This document shows positions 61,691 through 64,000 of a stretch of 64,000 nucleotides of DNA, piece after piece. A program made the position numbers and the translations under genes. The notes under the pieces are model-generated. The model made no database searches and was not told where the DNA came from. It was given only the letters and a program-made list of their open reading frames with translations. The DNA lies in contig JAKLGA010000012.1 of the NCBI GenBank assembly GCA_022710975.1, positions 204,751 to 268,750 on the forward strand. The letters run 5' to 3'. Within the stretch, counting starts at the first letter, position 1; each line of letters begins with the position of its first letter. The DNA comes from Myxococcota bacterium (lineage in GTDB: Bacteria > Myxococcota > B64-G9).

Positions 61691-63886
61691 TCAGAACTTC
61701 ACCAGCACGCCTTGACCCGCGCCGGCCTGCAGGTGCGCCGCCTGTGCCGGGTGGGCCCTGCGGGCGACCTCGGCCGACGGCGGCGCGGCCGCGCCGGCTC
61801 CGCCGTCGCGGCGCGCGGCGCGGTGCAGCTTGAAGCGCGCGACCATCCCCTGGAGCTGCTCGGACTGGCTGGCTAGCTCCTCGGCGGAGCTCGAGGACTC
61901 CTCCGCGTTGGCGACGTTCTGCTGGACCACCTGGTCCATCTGGGCCATGGCCTTGTTGAGCTGCTCGATACCCTTGGCCTGCTGCTGGCTGGCCGCGGAG
62001 ATCTCCTCGACGATGGCGCTCACCTGGTTCACCGAGCCGGCGATCTCCTTGAGGTTGGTGCTCACGCCGCCGACGATCCGCTCGCCCTCGCCGGTGATCT
62101 TGACCGAGTTGTTGATCAGCTCCTCGGTGCGCTTGGCCGCCTCCTTGGAGCGCTGGGCCAGACTGCGCACCTCCTCCGCCACCACCGCGAACCCTCGGCC
62201 CGCGTCGCCCGCGCGCGCGGCCTCCACCGCCGCGTTGAGCGCCAGCAGGTTGGTCTGGAAGGAGATCTCGTTGATGTCCCGGATGATCTGGGAGGTCCCC
62301 TCGGCGGAGGCGCGGATGTTGGCCATGGCGTCGACCATCTGCGCCATGGACTCCACGCCCTTCTCCGCGACGCTCTTGGCCCCCTGGGACAGCGTGTTGG
62401 CCTGCTGGGCGTGCTCGGCGTTCTGGCGGGTCATGCTGGCCATCTCCTCGAGGTTGCTCGAGGTCTCCTCGATCGCGCTGGCCTGCTCGGACGCGCCCTG
62501 CGAGACCGCCTGGCTGCCCGCGGCGATCTGCGTCGAGGCCGCGCCGACCTGCTCCGTCGATTCGGCCACCTGCACCATGGCCTCGTGCAGCGGCTCGAGC
62601 ATGCTGTTGAGGCCGACGACGATCTCCCGCCAGCTCCCCTGGAAGACCTGGTCGTTCCCGCGGCTCCTGAGGTCGCCGGCCTGGGCGGCCTGGATCAGGC
62701 TGCCGAGCTCGGCCAGCACTCCCTTCACGTTCATGCGTACGCTGTTCATGCCCTCGGTGAGGATGATCTGCTTCCCGGGCAGCTTGCGCATCTCCCGGCC
62801 GAGATCACCCTTGGCGTACTCGTGCATCAGGGTGATGGCCTCGAGCAGCGGTGTGGCGATGCTGTCGAGCGCCTGGTTGATGCCCATCACCAGCTCCGCG
62901 TACTGGCCCTGCAGGTTCGCGTGCTGGCACCGCGTGTCGAGTTCTCCGGCGCTCTGCGCCTGGATCGTCGACTGCAGCTCCGTGTGCAGCGTGGCGAGCG
63001 CGTCGATGCACTGATTGAGGCTCTCCTTGATCGTGTTGAACTCGCCCAGGAATTCCTCCGTCAGCTTTGGCGGCATCTCCCCGCGGGCGATCCGGGACAG
63101 GTAACCGACCGTGACCCGGATCGGGGGCACGAAGGCGTCGATGATCATGTTGCCGGCGTGGATGACCTGACGTAGATCGACGCCCACCTCCTCCGGCACG
63201 CCGCGTCCGTCCAGGCGGCCGGCCTTGACGTCCTCGGCCAGGGCCGCGAGGCGGCTGCACGAGTGCTCGATGCCGCGGTGGATCGATCTGGAGATGGCCA
63301 GGCCGATGAGGACGCACAGCAGGCTCAGGATTCCCGTGGTGGCGAGGGTGACCAGGAGCAGCCGCAACAGGGCGTTCTCGACGGTTTCCTTGGTGGCAGC
63401 GAAGTCGTCCTCGTAGGTCCCGGCGCCGATGACCCAGTCCCAGGGGGCGAAGTAGGCGATCGCCGCGACCTTGAAACCAGGCCGAATCTCGCCGTTCGCG
63501 CGGTTCTTCCAGGGGTATCGCTCGTAGTCGATCTCGCCCTCCCGGACGGCCAGGGCCTTGGCGACGATGTTCTGGATGAAGAAACGCCCCTCGTCGTCCT
63601 GGCTGTCCCACAGGCTCTCGCCATCACGCTTTCCGCCCGCCGAGACCAGGTAGTGGCCGCGCAGCTCGCCCTGGCCGCCCAGCACGTAGACGTACCCGCT
63701 CTTGCCCACCTGGATGTTCATCAGGCTCTTCCTCAGGCTCTGGACATCGTCCGGGCGGAGCGCCACGCCGAGCATGCCGATGACGCGCTGGCTGGAGTCC
63801 AGGATGGGCGCGTAGCTCGCGAGGTACAGCGAGCCGGCCGTGTAGGTCCGGCCCTGGTAGGGGCTCCCGTGCAGGCTAAAGATCCC
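61691..63886 (-). CDS. Methyl-accepting chemotaxis protein (Cache sensor), 5' end disrupted
   Basis: The open frame runs from a TGA at 63887-63889 to the stop at 61691. It opens inside a periplasmic Cache domain ([20 protein letters not shown], then [15 protein letters not shown] and [17 protein letters not shown]). A membrane segment (63310-63380), HAMP-like helices and a full MCP signalling domain with tip [25 protein letters not shown] follow. Relatives of this double-Cache type have roughly 150-200 more residues, including the first membrane segment; here that part is absent and the sequence switches to unrelated lower-GC DNA. The first ATG (63775) would make a protein without its membrane anchor. 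I read it as a receptor cut by an insertion or rearrangement. Confidence 0.85.
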   Translation of the reverse strand, partial: GIFSLHGSPYQGRTYTAGSLYLASYAPILDSSQRVIGMLGVALRPDDVQSLRKSLMNIQVGKSGYVYVLGGQGELRGHYLVSAGGKRDGESLWDSQDDEGRFFIQNIVAKALAVREGEIDYERYPWKNRANGEIRPGFKVAAIAYFAPWDWVIGAGTYEDDFAATKETVENALLRLLLVTLATTGILSLLCVLIGLAISRSIHRGIEHSCSRLAALAEDVKAGRLDGRGVPEEVGVDLRQVIHAGNMIIDAFVPPIRVTVGYLSRIARGEMPPKLTEEFLGEFNTIKESLNQCIDALATLHTELQSTIQAQSAGELDTRCQHANLQGQYAELVMGINQALDSIATPLLEAITLMHEYAKGDLGREMRKLPGKQIILTEGMNSVRMNVKGVLAELGSLIQAAQAGDLRSRGNDQVFQGSWREIVVGLNSMLEPLHEAMVQVAESTEQVGAASTQIAAGSQAVSQGASEQASAIEETSSNLEEMASMTRQNAEHAQQANTLSQGAKSVAEKGVESMAQMVDAMANIRASAEGTSQIIRDINEISFQTNLLALNAAVEAARAGDAGRGFAVVAEEVRSLAQRSKEAAKRTEELINNSVKITGEGERIVGGVSTNLKEIAGSVNQVSAIVEEISAASQQQAKGIEQLNKAMAQMDQVVQQNVANAEESSSSAEELASQSEQLQGMVARFKLHRAARRDGGAGAAAPPSAEVARRAHPAQAAHLQAGAGQGVLVKF

Positions 63887-63916
63887 TCACATCTTCCCTT
63901 GAAGCTCGAGATGTGA
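63887..63916. repeat. Inverted repeat at the junction that truncates the chemoreceptor
   Basis: TCACATCT (63887-63894) and AGATGTGA (63909-63916) are perfect 8-base arms around 14 bases, exactly where receptor homology ends. This could be a terminal or subterminal repeat of a mobile element or a hairpin. Confidence 0.5.
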
Positions 63917-64000
63917 TCAAACCGGTGGATGAACCTCACGATCCCGGACCTATCGACCGAGTTTTCGCAAGTAGAGTTGGGCGACTATCGGCGCACTTGT
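63917..64000. other. Lower-GC stretch at the right edge, no gene recognised
   Basis: From 63888 to the end I count 60 G/C of 113 bases (53%), against about 70% in neighbouring genes. It may be the end of an insertion element whose body lies outside the window. No transposase motif is visible in so short a piece. Confidence 0.4.

Overview
The window is about 70% GC and densely coded. It looks like the chromosome of a Gram-negative bacterium of the Myxococcota/deltaproteobacterial kind. Evidence for an outer membrane is lpxD and lpxA (lipid A), bamA and skp (outer-membrane protein assembly) and a Lol-type lipoprotein exporter. Evidence for the lineage is a secreted protein with a Cys-rich/hydrophobic/Arg tail of the MYXO-CTERM type behind Asp-Ala-Gly repeats, large TPR/DUF3857 proteins, a lipoprotein/SUMF1-type gene set and a chemosensory operon. 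The lineage is an inference from family content; I ran no search.

Layout. 0-8.3 kb: partial EF-G-like gene, coaX, a response regulator with a decayed GGDEF domain, rarA, a PPP-family phosphatase, recN, a PP2C phosphatase and an M23 envelope peptidase. 8.4-10.7 kb: a single frame encoding GAPDH fused to phosphoglycerate kinase. 10.9-20.8 kb: secA, then rpsB-tsf-pyrH-frr-uppS-cdsA-dxr-tlpA-like, the last four coupled by stop/start overlaps. 20.8-33.3 kb: MYXO-CTERM-like surface protein, OsmC protein, prfB (with the programmed +1 frameshift), lysS, then an envelope set lolC/E-lolD-bamA-skp-lpxD-lpxA. 33.3-44.8 kb: lipoprotein, ygeY and ygeW relatives, two stand-alone RAM-domain proteins, and two giant overlapping TPR/transglutaminase-like genes. 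44.9-49.7 kb: hydrogenase maturation genes hypA-B-F-C-D. 49.7-53.4 kb: secreted proteins, then a decayed gene copy followed by an integron-cassette-like ORF and half an attC-like site. 53.7-63.9 kb: a chemosensory operon on the minus strand (MCP, cheR, a two-domain cheD, cheB, GAF protein, membrane MCP-like protein, hybrid histidine kinase); its first gene is broken at the right edge of the window next to a lower-GC stretch.

How genes fit together. The translation/isoprenoid/phospholipid cluster and the Bam/Lol/Lpx cluster are conventional. The hyp set makes the NiFe hydrogenase cofactor, but hypE and the hydrogenase are not in the window. In the chemosensory operon the MCPs would signal to a CheA/CheW pair that must lie elsewhere, with CheR, CheB and CheD handling adaptation.

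Most noteworthy: the GAPDH-PGK fusion; a tandem CheD whose first domain has Gly in place of the catalytic Cys; an integron-cassette-like remnant; a chemoreceptor apparently cut by a mobile element; a TPR protein pair in which one transglutaminase-like domain has lost its Cys and His; and a repeated promoter pattern (TTGnCn, 17-18 bases, TAnnnT) in front of many genes.
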